A DNA stretch of 64,000 nt from CAUJIW01 sp963205175 (GTDB lineage: Bacteria; Pseudomonadota; Alphaproteobacteria; Sphingomonadales; Sphingomonadaceae). Of the stretch, positions 17,589 to 26,754 are shown in pieces (position 1 is the first letter of the stretch; the number at the start of each line of letters is the position of its first letter). The stretch is from assembly GCA_041060555.1 (NCBI GenBank), contig JBEUDS010000006.1; one strand, written 5' to 3'. The notes beneath the pieces were generated by a model. That model was not told where the DNA came from. It was given only the letters and a program-made list of their open reading frames with translations, and did no database searches. The translations under genes and the position numbers were made by a program.

Positions 17589-18950
17589 ATGATCACGGCG
17601 CGCGTCTTTTCCGGCAAACGATATGCGGTGTTCGGTCTGGCGCGCACCGGCCTTGCCACCGCGCGCGCGCTGATCGCCTCGGGCGCCGACGTGCTGGGCT
17701 GGGACGACGGCGACGCCGCCCGCAGGGCGGCGGCCGAGGCCGGTATTCCGCTGGTCGATCTCTATGCGCTGGATCTGCGCGGCCTTGACGGCCTGCTGCT
17801 GTCGCCGGGCATCCCGCTCTACCTGCCGGCGCCGCACCCGCTCGCCGAGAAGGCAAGACTGGCGGGCGTACCGGTGATAGGAGATGTCGAGCTGTTCGCC
17901 CGCGCCCGTGCCGAACTGCCCGCGCACAAGGTGGTGGCGATCACTGGCACCAACGGCAAGTCGACGACCACGGCGCTGATCCACCACGTTGTCGCCGCCG
18001 CCGGCGTGCCGACCCGCATGGGCGGCAACATCGGCCTGCCGATCCTCGGGGAGGCGCCGCTGCCGGAAGGCGGCGTCTATGTGCTGGAACTGTCGTCATT
18101 CCAGATCGATCTCACCCAGACGCTGGTGGCCGATGTCGCGGTGCTGACCAACATCACGCCGGATCATCTCGACCGTCACGGCGACATGGCCGGCTACACC
18201 CATGCCAAGCAGCGCCTGTTCGCGATGCAGACGCCGCGTCAGACGGCGGTGGTATCGATCGATGACGATCCCAGCCGGCGGATCGCCGACACAGTGGCGG
18301 GCACGCTGGTGCCAATCTCCAACGAGCGGGTGCTGGGCCATGGCGTCTGCGTCGTTGGCGGCACCCTGAATGTCGATGGCCGGGCCATCGGCAGCCAGTC
18401 GGCCTGGCCCCGTCTGCAGGGGCCGCACAACGCGCAGAACGCGGCGGCCGCCTATGCCGCCTGCCGCGCGCTCGGTATCGCCGACGCGGTCATCCTGGCG
18501 GCGTTCGCCAGCTATCCGGGGCTCGCCCACCGGATGGAGTTCGTTGCCGAGATCGGCGGCGTCACCTACCTCAACGATTCCAAGGCCACCAACCCGACCT
18601 CCACCGCGCCGGCACTGGCCGCCTATCCGGCCATCCACTGGATCGCCGGTGGCAAGGCCAAGACCGACGAGCTGGATGCCTGCCTGCCGCATCTCGGCCA
18701 TGTCCGGCAGGCCTATGTGATCGGCGCGGCGGAGGCGCTGTTCGCGGGCCTGTTGTCTCCCCACGTGCCGGTGGTGCGTGCCGGCACGCTGGAACAGGCG
18801 GTGGCTGACGCCGCGGCGGCGGCCCGCCCGGGCGAGGTGGTGCTGCTGTCGCCGGCCTGTGCCTCCTACGACCAGTTCAGGGATTTCGAGGCCCGTGGAG
18901 ACGCTTTCCGCGCCGCCGTGGCGGCGCTGGGGCAAGGAGACGCCTCATGA
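17589..18950 (+). CDS. murD: UDP-MurNAc-L-alanine:D-glutamate ligase MurD
   Basis: Cytoplasmic ligase of 453 residues adding D-Glu to UDP-MurNAc-L-Ala. The N-terminal Rossmann domain begins YAVFGLARTGLAT. The ATP loop is ITGTNGKSTTTALI, followed by LELSSFQID and TPDHLDRHG, and the C-terminal domain contains NDSKATNP and SPACASYDQF, all typical of MurD. Its stop overlaps ftsW by ATGA. Confidence 0.97.
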   Translation: MITARVFSGKRYAVFGLARTGLATARALIASGADVLGWDDGDAARRAAAEAGIPLVDLYALDLRGLDGLLLSPGIPLYLPAPHPLAEKARLAGVPVIGDVELFARARAELPAHKVVAITGTNGKSTTTALIHHVVAAAGVPTRMGGNIGLPILGEAPLPEGGVYVLELSSFQIDLTQTLVADVAVLTNITPDHLDRHGDMAGYTHAKQRLFAMQTPRQTAVVSIDDDPSRRIADTVAGTLVPISNERVLGHGVCVVGGTLNVDGRAIGSQSAWPRLQGPHNAQNAAAAYAACRALGIADAVILAAFASYPGLAHRMEFVAEIGGVTYLNDSKATNPTSTAPALAAYPAIHWIAGGKAKTDELDACLPHLGHVRQAYVIGAAEALFAGLLSPHVPVVRAGTLEQAVADAAAAARPGEVVLLSPACASYDQFRDFEARGDAFRAAVAALGQGDAS

Positions 18951-20113
18951 GTCCGTTCAGTCGCTCCGACCGTACGGCCGTCGGTCGCTGGTTCTGGACC
19001 ATCGACCGCATGCTGCTGACCATGCTGCTGATGCTGGTGGCGGTGGGTATCGTCGCGGTGCTGGCCGCAAGCCCGGCGGCGGCGCACCGTTACTCCGACG
19101 CCACGCACCGGATTCCCGACCTGATGTATTTTCGCCGGCACCTGTTCTGGGTCGCGGTGGGGGTGCCGGCGCTGATTGGCGCCTCCATGCTGCCCATCGT
19201 CTGGGTACGTCGCCTGTGCGTGGTCGGCTTCGTCGCGCTGCTGGCGGCGCTGGTGGCGGTGCCGTTCATCGGTTCCAACGCCAACGGCGCGGTGCGCTGG
19301 ATCAGTCTTGGCGGCTTCCAGTTCCAGCCCTCGGAGTTCCTCAAGCCGATGTTCATCGTCACCACCGCCTGGTTGCTGTCGGCGCGGTTCGATGATGCAG
19401 CGGTACCCGCGATCCAGGTCTCGGCGGCGCTGATGGTGCTGGTGGTGGGCCTGCTTGTCATTCAGCCGGACTATGGCCAGAGCGCACTGGTTGCCGCTGT
19501 GTGGCTGGCACAGGCCTTTCTGGCGGGCATGAGCCTGTGGTTGCTGCTGGCGGTTGGCCTCGCGGGCGTATCCGGCATGGGGCTGGCCTACATGTATGTG
19601 CCGCACGTCCGTTCGCGCATCGAGCGCTTCCTGTCCACCGACGAGGCGGAGCAGGCATACCAGACCAAGAAGGCCATCGAGAGCTTCCAGTCCGGCGGCC
19701 TGTTCGGCGCCGGGCCGGGCGAGGGCCAGGTCAAGATGCAACTGCCCGAACCGCACACGGACTATATTTTCTCGGTGATCGGCGAAGAGTTTGGCATGAT
19801 CGCCTGTCTGTGCTTGGCGCTACTATATCTAGCCATTATAGTGAGGGTTCTGCTACAGCTTGTGGACGAGGAAGATCCTTTCGTTTTCCTGTCCGTGGCC
19901 GGGCTGACAACGCAATTCGGAGCACAGGCGTTCATCAATATGGGCGTCAACCTACATCTGTTGCCCTCCAAAGGGATGACCTTGCCCTTGATCAGCCATG
20001 GCGGTTCCTCGTTCGTCGCCGTGGCTGTCGGCATGGGGCTGGTGCTCGCGCTGACCCGTCGCAACCGCTTCCTCCATGCCTCCCCCTTCGTGTCCGGACG
20101 GGCAACCCTATGA
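18947..20113 (+). CDS. ftsW: Septal peptidoglycan glycosyltransferase FtsW (SEDS family)
   Basis: Membrane protein of 388 residues that polymerises lipid II at the septum with FtsI. About ten helices are seen. SEDS motifs include WISLGGFQFQPSEF, PDYGQSAL (catalytic Asp region), the periplasmic-loop segment FGAGPGEGQVK with LPEPHTDYIFSVIGEE, and the end LISHGGSSF. Between about 19,810 and 19,985 the base composition drops and rare codons such as CTA and ATA cluster, unlike the flanks, but the reading frame and protein motifs stay intact. It overlaps murD and murG by ATGA. Confidence 0.96.
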   Translation: MSPFSRSDRTAVGRWFWTIDRMLLTMLLMLVAVGIVAVLAASPAAAHRYSDATHRIPDLMYFRRHLFWVAVGVPALIGASMLPIVWVRRLCVVGFVALLAALVAVPFIGSNANGAVRWISLGGFQFQPSEFLKPMFIVTTAWLLSARFDDAAVPAIQVSAALMVLVVGLLVIQPDYGQSALVAAVWLAQAFLAGMSLWLLLAVGLAGVSGMGLAYMYVPHVRSRIERFLSTDEAEQAYQTKKAIESFQSGGLFGAGPGEGQVKMQLPEPHTDYIFSVIGEEFGMIACLCLALLYLAIIVRVLLQLVDEEDPFVFLSVAGLTTQFGAQAFINMGVNLHLLPSKGMTLPLISHGGSSFVAVAVGMGLVLALTRRNRFLHASPFVSGRATL

Positions 20114-21270
20114 CCGACGGCAATCGCCATGTGGTGATCGCCGCCGGCGGAACCGGTGGGCACATGGTGCCGGCCCATGCGGTGGCGCACGCGCTGATGG
20201 CGCAGGACTATGAGGTGACGCTGGTCACCGACGACCGGGGTTTGCGCTTTCCCGGGCTGTTCGACGGCATTCCCAAGCATGTCATCGCCAGCGGCTCGCC
20301 GAGCCGGGGCGGTCCGCTCGGCTGGTTGTCCGCCTTGCTCAAGGTGCGCGAGGGTCGCGCCGCTGCCCGACGGTTGTTCCAGTCCTACCACCCGGCGGTG
20401 GTGGCGGGCTTTGGCGGCTACCCGGCTTTGCCGGCATTGCTGGCGGCGCTCAGCCTGAGGATCCCGACCGTCATTCACGAGCAGAATGCCGTACTGGGCC
20501 GGGTCAACCGGTTGCTGGCGGGCCGGGTGGACGTGATCGCCACGTCATTCCAGGAGACGGCGCGGCTGAACGCCCGTCACGCCCTGAAGGTCTCGGTGAC
20601 GGGCAATCCGGTGCGTGCCGATGTCGCCGCGCTGCGGGCCCTGCCGTTTCCCGACTTTCACGAGGAGAGCGTGTTCCGCGTCCTGGTGGTGGGTGGCAGT
20701 CAGGGCGCCAAGGTGCTCTCCGACGTGGTGCCGGCGGCACTGGAGATGCTGCCGGTGCATCTGCGCCGGCGGTTGCAGGTGACGCAGCAGTGCCGCGAGG
20801 AGGATGTCTCGACGGTGCGCCAGATCTATGCCCGTCTTGGCATTGCCGCCGAGTGTGCCACCTATATCACCGACATGGCGGCGCGGCTGAAATGGGCGCA
20901 TCTGGTGATCGCCCGTGCCGGCGCCTCGACGCTTTCCGAACTGACGGCGGTCGGGCGGCCGGCCATCCTGGTGCCGCTGCCCTCGGCGACCGATGATCAC
21001 CAGAGCGCCAACGCCCGCGAGATGGCGCAGGCCGGCGGCGCGCGGGTGATCCCGCAGGCCCGCTTCACGCCGGCGGAACTGGCCAAGCAGATTCAGAAGA
21101 TCGCGCTTGAACCCGGTGCGCTCGCCAATGCGGCGGCGCGGGCCCGGGCGCTCGGGCATCCGCTGGCGGCGCATGCGCTGGCCGGCATCATCGCCCGGCT
21201 GGCCGGTGGCCCGTGGTCCGATGTCCGCGGTGAGGACGATAGCGACATGATAGTGAAAGTTGCGTCATGA
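20110..21270 (+). CDS. murG: Lipid II synthase MurG (N-acetylglucosaminyltransferase)
   Basis: GT28-family peripheral membrane enzyme of 386 residues that adds GlcNAc to lipid I. The N-terminal glycine-rich loop AAGGTGGHMVPAHAVA and GFGGYPALPAL are diagnostic, as are the HEQNAVLGRVNR segment and the UDP-GlcNAc site around RAGASTLSEL. The start is the ATG that overlaps the ftsW stop; the frame is open far upstream, but only as a shadow of ftsW. Confidence 0.97.
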   Translation: MTDGNRHVVIAAGGTGGHMVPAHAVAHALMAQDYEVTLVTDDRGLRFPGLFDGIPKHVIASGSPSRGGPLGWLSALLKVREGRAAARRLFQSYHPAVVAGFGGYPALPALLAALSLRIPTVIHEQNAVLGRVNRLLAGRVDVIATSFQETARLNARHALKVSVTGNPVRADVAALRALPFPDFHEESVFRVLVVGGSQGAKVLSDVVPAALEMLPVHLRRRLQVTQQCREEDVSTVRQIYARLGIAAECATYITDMAARLKWAHLVIARAGASTLSELTAVGRPAILVPLPSATDDHQSANAREMAQAGGARVIPQARFTPAELAKQIQKIALEPGALANAAARARALGHPLAAHALAGIIARLAGGPWSDVRGEDDSDMIVKVAS

Positions 21271-22688
21271 GTGGTCTGGAACGCGATATCGGCATTATCC
21301 ACTTCATCGGTATCGGTGGCATCGGCATGTCCGGCATCGCCGAGGTGATGAAGAACCTGGGCTATCGCGTGCAGGGGTCGGACGTCGCTGAATCCTACAA
21401 CGTCGCCCGGCTGCGCGAGCGCGGCATCCCGGTCGCCATCGGCCACAAGGCCGAGAACCTCGGCGACGCGGCGGTGGTGGTGGTGTCGTCCGCCATCAAG
21501 GCCGGCAACCCCGAGGTCGATCTCGCCCGCGAAAGGTTCATTCCCGTGGTGCGGCGGGCGGAGATGCTGGCCGAGCTGATGCGCCTGAAGTCGACCATCG
21601 CGGTCGCCGGCACCCACGGCAAGACCACCACCACCTCGCTGGTGGCGGCGGTGCTCGACAAGGCCGGTCTCGACCCCACGGTGATCAACGGCGGCATCAT
21701 CAACGCCTATGGCACCAATGCCTATCTTGGCGGCGGCGAATGGATGGTCGTCGAGGCCGACGAGTCCGATGGCAGTTTCCTGCGCCTGCCGCCGACCATT
21801 GCCATCGTCACCAACATCGACCCCGAACACCTCGACCACTACGGCGACTTCGACACGGTGAAAGAGGCGTTCGTCGAGTTCATCGAGCATGTGCCCTTCT
21901 ATGGCGCCGCCGTGCTCTGCCTTGACCACCCGGAAGTGCAGGCGATCATCCCGCGCGTCACCGACCGGCGTATCGTCACCTACGGCTTCAACGCCCAGGC
22001 CGACGTGCGCGGCGAGGCGATGCAGCCGGTGCCGGGCGGCAACCGCTTCAACGCCGTCATCACCGACCGGCGTACCGGCGCGCGCCGCTCGATCGACGAG
22101 CTGGAACTGGCGATGCCGGGCCGGCACAACGTCCAGAACGCGCTGTCGGCGATCGCCGTCGCCCAGCAGCTCGGCATCCCGGATGAAGCGATCAAGGAGG
22201 CCTTCCGTACCTTCGGCGGCGTCAAGCGGCGCTTCACCAGGGTCGGCGAGGTCGATGGGGCGACCATCATCGACGACTATGGCCATCATCCGGTGGAAAT
22301 TCGCGCCGTGCTCGCCGCCGCCCGTGAGGGCGTGGGCACCGGCCGGGTGATCGCGGTCGCCCAGCCGCACCGTTACAGCCGCCTGCACGATCTGATGGGC
22401 GACTTCTGCACCTGCTTCAACAATGCCGACGTCGTCATCATCACCCCGGTTTATGCCGCCGGCGAGCAGCCGATCGAGGGCGTCGACCGGGACGCGCTGG
22501 TCAAGGGACTGAAGGCGTCCGGCCATCGCCAGGTGCTGGCGACCGACGGTGCCGACCATCTGGCGGAGCAGCTCGCGGCGTTGATCCAGCCCGGCGACAT
22601 GGTGGTCTGCCTGGGTGCCGGCGACATCACCAAGTGGGCGGCGGGTCTGGCGGACGCCATCCGCGCCAATCGGGGGGCGGTGGCATGA
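21267..22688 (+). CDS. murC: UDP-N-acetylmuramate:L-alanine ligase MurC
   Basis: First Mur ligase, adding L-Ala to UDP-MurNAc. The protein has 473 residues with IHFIGIGGIGMSGIAEVM at the N-terminus, the ATP loop VAGTHGKTTTTS, EADESDGSFL, and the C-terminal segments DYGHHPVEIRA and AQPHRYSRL. The ATG overlaps the murG stop, and the stop overlaps the murB start (ATGATG). Confidence 0.97.
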   Translation: MSGLERDIGIIHFIGIGGIGMSGIAEVMKNLGYRVQGSDVAESYNVARLRERGIPVAIGHKAENLGDAAVVVVSSAIKAGNPEVDLARERFIPVVRRAEMLAELMRLKSTIAVAGTHGKTTTTSLVAAVLDKAGLDPTVINGGIINAYGTNAYLGGGEWMVVEADESDGSFLRLPPTIAIVTNIDPEHLDHYGDFDTVKEAFVEFIEHVPFYGAAVLCLDHPEVQAIIPRVTDRRIVTYGFNAQADVRGEAMQPVPGGNRFNAVITDRRTGARRSIDELELAMPGRHNVQNALSAIAVAQQLGIPDEAIKEAFRTFGGVKRRFTRVGEVDGATIIDDYGHHPVEIRAVLAAAREGVGTGRVIAVAQPHRYSRLHDLMGDFCTCFNNADVVIITPVYAAGEQPIEGVDRDALVKGLKASGHRQVLATDGADHLAEQLAALIQPGDMVVCLGAGDITKWAAGLADAIRANRGAVA

Positions 22689-23620
22689 TGGCGGCGCGCG
22701 CCAATCCCTCGCTGCTCGACCGGCTGCCGGCGCCGCGCGGCACGCTGGAGGCCGCCGGCTCGATGGCCGATTTCATCTGGTTCCGCACCGGCGGTCCGGC
22801 GGAAGCGCTGTTCCGCCCGGCGGACCGCGACGACCTGGTGACCTTTCTTGCCGGCTGCCCGGCCGATGTGCCGGTGCTGCCGGTGGGCGTCGGCTCCAAC
22901 CTGCTGGTGCGCGATGGCGGCATTGATGGCGTGGTGGTGCGGCTGTCCAAGGGCTTCGCCGACGTGAAGATCGAGGGCCCGACCCGGGTGCGCGCGGGCG
23001 CCGCCGCCATGGGCATCACCGTCGCCAGCGCCGCGCGTGACGCTGGCATCGCCGGGCTGGAGTTCCTGCGCGGCATTCCCGGCACCGTCGGTGGCGCTGT
23101 GCGGATGAACGCCGGCGCCTATGGCCGGGAATGTGCCGATATCCTGGTCGAGTGCACCGTGGTCCACCGCGACGGTCGGGTCGAGACCTTGCCGGCCTCG
23201 GCGCTGGGCTACACATACCGCCATTCCGAGCTGCCCGACGGTGCCATCGTCGTCGAGGCGCTGTTCGAGGGGCGGCCCGGCGACCCCGCCGCCATCGGCG
23301 CCGAGATGGACCGCATCGCCGCCGAGCGCGAGGCGAGCCAGCCGCTGCGTTCGCGCACCGGCGGCTCCACGTTCAAGAACCCGGACGGCCACAAGGCCTG
23401 GCAGCTGATCGATCATGCCGGCTGCCGGGGCCTGACCATCGGCGGCGCCCAGATGAGCGAGAAGCACTGCAACTTCATGCTCAACACCGGCGGCGCCAGT
23501 AGTGCCGAGCTGGAGCAGCTGGGCGAGGAGGTGCGGCGACGGGTGAAGGCCGACAGCGGCGTCGAACTGCAGTGGGAGATACAGCGCATCGGCAACCCGC
23601 AGACGGGAGGCCGGGCATGA
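22685..23620 (+). CDS. murB: UDP-N-acetylenolpyruvoylglucosamine reductase MurB
   Basis: FAD-dependent NADPH reductase of 311 residues that completes UDP-MurNAc synthesis. The FAD-binding region shows WFRTGGPAEALFRP and PVGVGSNLLVRDGG. The substrate domain has EFLRGIPGTVGGAVRMNAGA and the catalytic Ser region RTGGSTFKNP, with an EKHCNFMLN segment towards the C-terminus. The chosen ATG is the one overlapping murC; a second Met codon follows directly. Confidence 0.96.
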   Translation: MMAARANPSLLDRLPAPRGTLEAAGSMADFIWFRTGGPAEALFRPADRDDLVTFLAGCPADVPVLPVGVGSNLLVRDGGIDGVVVRLSKGFADVKIEGPTRVRAGAAAMGITVASAARDAGIAGLEFLRGIPGTVGGAVRMNAGAYGRECADILVECTVVHRDGRVETLPASALGYTYRHSELPDGAIVVEALFEGRPGDPAAIGAEMDRIAAEREASQPLRSRTGGSTFKNPDGHKAWQLIDHAGCRGLTIGGAQMSEKHCNFMLNTGGASSAELEQLGEEVRRRVKADSGVELQWEIQRIGNPQTGGRA

Positions 23621-24543
23621 GCAGGCATGTGGTCGTGCTGATGGGCGGCTGGTCGGCGGAGCGCGAGGTGTCGCTGACCTCCGGCCGGGCCATCGTCGAG
23701 GCCTGCCAGCGGCTGGGCTACCGGGCCACCGGACTCGACATGGGCCATGACGTCGCCCAGCGCCTCGCCGAGCTCAAGCCGGACGTGGTGTTCAACGCCC
23801 TGCACGGCACGCCGGGTGAGGACGGGTCGATCCAGGGTGTGCTGGAGCTGATGGGCATCCCCTATACTCACAGTGGCATCACCACATCGGCGGTGGCGAT
23901 CGACAAGCAGCTCACCAAGACGGTACTCACCGCCGCCGGCATCCAGATGCCGGGCGGTGGCGTGGTGCGCTCGGAATCAGTGTTCGAGGCGGACCCGCTG
24001 CCGCGCCCCTATGTGCTGAAGCCGGTCAACGAGGGATCGTCGGTCGGGGTCGCCATCGTCACCGACGACAGCAATTTCGGCCAGCCGATCAGCCGCGATG
24101 CCGCCGGACCGTGGCGGCAGTTCGAGACGCTGCTCGCCGAACCGTTCATCCGTGGCCGCGAGCTGACCGTCGCCGTCCTCGACGACGAACCGCTGGCGGT
24201 CACCGAGTTGCAGCCGACGCGCGGCTTTTACGATTATGACGCCAAGTACACCGAAGGCCTGACCCAGCACGTGGTGCCGGCGCCGATCCACCCCCAGGCG
24301 ACCGAGCAGGCACTGGCGATGGCGCTGGCCGCCCACCGGGCGCTGGGTTGCCGGGGCGTCTCCCGCTCGGATTTTCGCTATGACGACACCATGGGCGAGC
24401 CGGGCCAGCTCTACCTGCTGGAGGTCAACACCCAGCCGGGGATGACGCCCTTGAGCCTGGTGCCCGAGCAGGCGAAGTATCGCCAGATCGGCTTCGACGC
24501 CCTGGTCGACCGGCTGATCCAGGATGCGGGGCTGAAGCGATGA
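23617..24543 (+). CDS. ddl: D-alanine:D-alanine ligase
   Basis: ATP-grasp enzyme of 308 residues making the D-Ala-D-Ala dipeptide used by MurF. It begins with VVVLMGGWSAEREVSLTSG. HGTPGEDGSIQG, KPVNEGSSVGV and LEVNTQPGMTPLSLVPEQA are the family motifs. The second part of the last motif carries the metal and phosphate ligands. The ATG overlaps the murB stop, and the stop overlaps ftsQ. Confidence 0.96.
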   Translation: MSRHVVVLMGGWSAEREVSLTSGRAIVEACQRLGYRATGLDMGHDVAQRLAELKPDVVFNALHGTPGEDGSIQGVLELMGIPYTHSGITTSAVAIDKQLTKTVLTAAGIQMPGGGVVRSESVFEADPLPRPYVLKPVNEGSSVGVAIVTDDSNFGQPISRDAAGPWRQFETLLAEPFIRGRELTVAVLDDEPLAVTELQPTRGFYDYDAKYTEGLTQHVVPAPIHPQATEQALAMALAAHRALGCRGVSRSDFRYDDTMGEPGQLYLLEVNTQPGMTPLSLVPEQAKYRQIGFDALVDRLIQDAGLKR

Positions 24544-25397
24544 GCCGCCGCAAGAAAGCCGCCGGATCCTCGCGCCGTTCGGCCAAGACGACGTCGTTCT
24601 GGACCGCGTCGCTGCGGCGGCGGGCAGTCATTGGCGGCGGGCTTGCCGTCACCGGCATCGTGCTGGGGCTGGGCGTCTGGCTGTTCGATGTGCCGCAGCG
24701 GCTGGCTTTTGGCGTCGCCCAGGGCGTCGCCGGGCTTGGCTTCGAGGTCAAGCACGTCAAGATCAGCGGGGTCGAGAACGCGCCGAAGCTCGCGATCTAT
24801 AGCGCGGTGTTCGATGGGCGCTCCAATTCCATGCTGCTGGTCGACATCGATGACGTTCGCGCCCGTCTGATGGCGAATCCGTGGATCGCGGAGGCCTCGG
24901 TCGCCCGCCGGCTCCCGGATACGCTCGACGTCGTGGTCCGTGAGCGCAAGCCGGTCGCGGTGTGGCAGCGGCAGGGCCGGCTGGCAGTGATCGATGCCGA
25001 GGGTCGTGTCCTTGACAATGGCGAGCGGGTGAAGCGCTTCGGACGCCTGCCGCTGGTGGTGGGTGTCGGTGCCGAGGCGCACGCCCGGGCGTTGTTTGTC
25101 ATGCTGGCCGGGCACCCGGATCTCGCTGGCCAGCTGGACTCCGCGACCTGGGTCGGCGATCGCCGCTGGGATTTGCGATTCCGGTCCGGCGAGTTGCTGA
25201 TGTTGCCCGAGGGGGATGACGCCGCCGTGCGGGCCGTGTCCAAATTCGCGACGATGGATCGCAACGCGGGGTTGCTGGGGCGCGGCTTTGCCCGCTTTGA
25301 CATGCGCCAGGAGGATCGGATGTACACGCGCAAGTTGGCGGCGGTGCCCGCGCGAGTCGCGGATGGGGCCGGGCAGGATCGGGGGGTCGATATATGA
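24540..25397 (+). CDS. ftsQ: Cell division protein FtsQ
   Basis: Bitopic divisome protein (285 residues) that recruits FtsB/FtsL. It has a positively charged cytoplasmic N-terminus (RRKKAAGSSRRSAK), one membrane helix at ~33-53, a POTRA domain starting at EVKHVKISGVENAP, and the FtsQ beta domain with PDTLDVVVRERKPVAVW and IDAEGRVLD. Sequence conservation in this family is low, but position between ddl and ftsA makes the call firm. It overlaps both neighbours. Confidence 0.94.
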   Translation: MSRRKKAAGSSRRSAKTTSFWTASLRRRAVIGGGLAVTGIVLGLGVWLFDVPQRLAFGVAQGVAGLGFEVKHVKISGVENAPKLAIYSAVFDGRSNSMLLVDIDDVRARLMANPWIAEASVARRLPDTLDVVVRERKPVAVWQRQGRLAVIDAEGRVLDNGERVKRFGRLPLVVGVGAEAHARALFVMLAGHPDLAGQLDSATWVGDRRWDLRFRSGELLMLPEGDDAAVRAVSKFATMDRNAGLLGRGFARFDMRQEDRMYTRKLAAVPARVADGAGQDRGVDI

Positions 25398-26671
25398 AGG
25401 CGCGCCGCAAGAGTGGAGCTGGGCTCAGTCTGGCACGGGGTGAGCGCGTGGTCGCCGCCCTCGATGTCGGCACCTCCAAGGTGGCGGCGCTGATCGCCCG
25501 TCTCGGGCCGGATGGCTCCGCCCAGGTGCTGGGTGTTGGCCACCAGTTGTGCACGGGCGTTCGCCAGGGCGTGGTCGCCGACATGGACGCGGCTGAACGC
25601 GCCATCCGCGCGGCGGTCGATCAGGCCGAGAAAACCGCCGATCTGACCGTGGAACGCGTGCTCGTGAGCATGTCGGCCGGCAACCTGTGCTACGAGATTC
25701 ATCAGGTCGACGTCGACATTGCCGGCCACCGCATCGAAAGGGCCGACATCGACCGGGTATTGGCCGAGGGTCGCGAGCGCATCGACCCCGGCAACCACAC
25801 CATCCTGCACGCCATTCCCGCCATCTATACCGTCGATGACCTGCCGGGCGTCGCGAACCCGCTGGGCTTCCATGCCGAGCGGCTGGGCGTCGACATCATG
25901 GTCGTCTCCTGCGATACCGCGCCGCTGCGCAACCTCGACCTGTGCATCCGCCAGGCCCATCTGGGTGTGCAGTCGATCGCCGCCGCTCCGATGGCCACCA
26001 GCCTTGCCTGTCTGGAGAAGGACGAGCGCGAGACCGGTGTCGCGCTGGTCGAGATGGGCGCCGGCGTCACCAACGTCTCCGTGCACTATCGCGGCATGAT
26101 GGTTGGCCTGTCGTCGATCCCGATGGGTGGTGCGGACATCGTCGACGACATCGCCGCCGGCGTGGGTACAAGGCGCATTCACGCCGAACGGATGCTGTCG
26201 CTGCATGGTACGCTGATCACCACCAGTCGCGACAACCATGACATGATCGAGGTGACGCCGCTGCGGGCCCAGGGTGGCGAGCCGAGCTGGGTGTCGAAGG
26301 CTCAGTTGTCGGCGATCATCCGCAAACGGGTGGAAAAGATCCTCTCGGAAGTCGCTGTCCGCCTCGACGAGCTGGGCTTCCGGGCCGCCGTGGGCCGACC
26401 GGTGATGCTCACCGGCGGTGTCGCCGACCTCAACGGCATTACCCATTTCGCGACCGGCATGTTCGGCCGCGAGGTCAAGCTTGCCGCGCCCAAGCCGCTG
26501 GATGGTCTGCCGGAAGCGGCCTCAGGGCCTGCCTTCTCGACCCTGGTGGGTTTGATCCAGATGGAGCAGCAGCAGGTGCAGGATATCTGGCGCGACGCGC
26601 GCATCTCGGCGACGACGATTTCGCGCAATCCGTTCGGGCGGATGATCCGTATTCTCGCCAGTGCATTTTAA
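25394..26671 (+). CDS. ftsA: Cell division actin-like protein FtsA
   Basis: Membrane-tethered actin homologue (425 residues) that anchors FtsZ and recruits later divisome proteins. The phosphate-1 loop ALDVGTSKVAALIARL is near the N-terminus. The 1C subdomain follows, then VEMGAGVTNVSV (phosphate-2) and LTGGVADLNGI (adenosine motif). The C-terminal RNPFGRMIRILASAF forms the amphipathic membrane-targeting helix. The ATG overlaps ftsQ. An 83-nt gap, the largest in the cluster, separates it from ftsZ. Confidence 0.96.
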   Translation: MKARRKSGAGLSLARGERVVAALDVGTSKVAALIARLGPDGSAQVLGVGHQLCTGVRQGVVADMDAAERAIRAAVDQAEKTADLTVERVLVSMSAGNLCYEIHQVDVDIAGHRIERADIDRVLAEGRERIDPGNHTILHAIPAIYTVDDLPGVANPLGFHAERLGVDIMVVSCDTAPLRNLDLCIRQAHLGVQSIAAAPMATSLACLEKDERETGVALVEMGAGVTNVSVHYRGMMVGLSSIPMGGADIVDDIAAGVGTRRIHAERMLSLHGTLITTSRDNHDMIEVTPLRAQGGEPSWVSKAQLSAIIRKRVEKILSEVAVRLDELGFRAAVGRPVMLTGGVADLNGITHFATGMFGREVKLAAPKPLDGLPEAASGPAFSTLVGLIQMEQQQVQDIWRDARISATTISRNPFGRMIRILASAF

Positions 26672-26754
26672 CTAAATATAGGTGGGAGCAGCCCGCCAAG
26701 GTCGTATAGATAGCGTTCAGGCGTGAGTCATCGAGGACGAAGGAGAACAGGGCA
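26672..26754 (+). promoter_or_regulatory. ftsA-ftsZ gap, likely ftsZ-specific regulatory region
   Basis: The only substantial gap inside the dcw cluster. It starts with an AT-rich patch (TTAACTAAATATAGG, ending about 26,683), and an AAGGAGAAC ribosome site lies just before the ftsZ ATG. ftsZ is often given its own promoter in such clusters. I do not see a convincing -35/-10 pair, so this is an inference from spacing. Confidence 0.35.
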
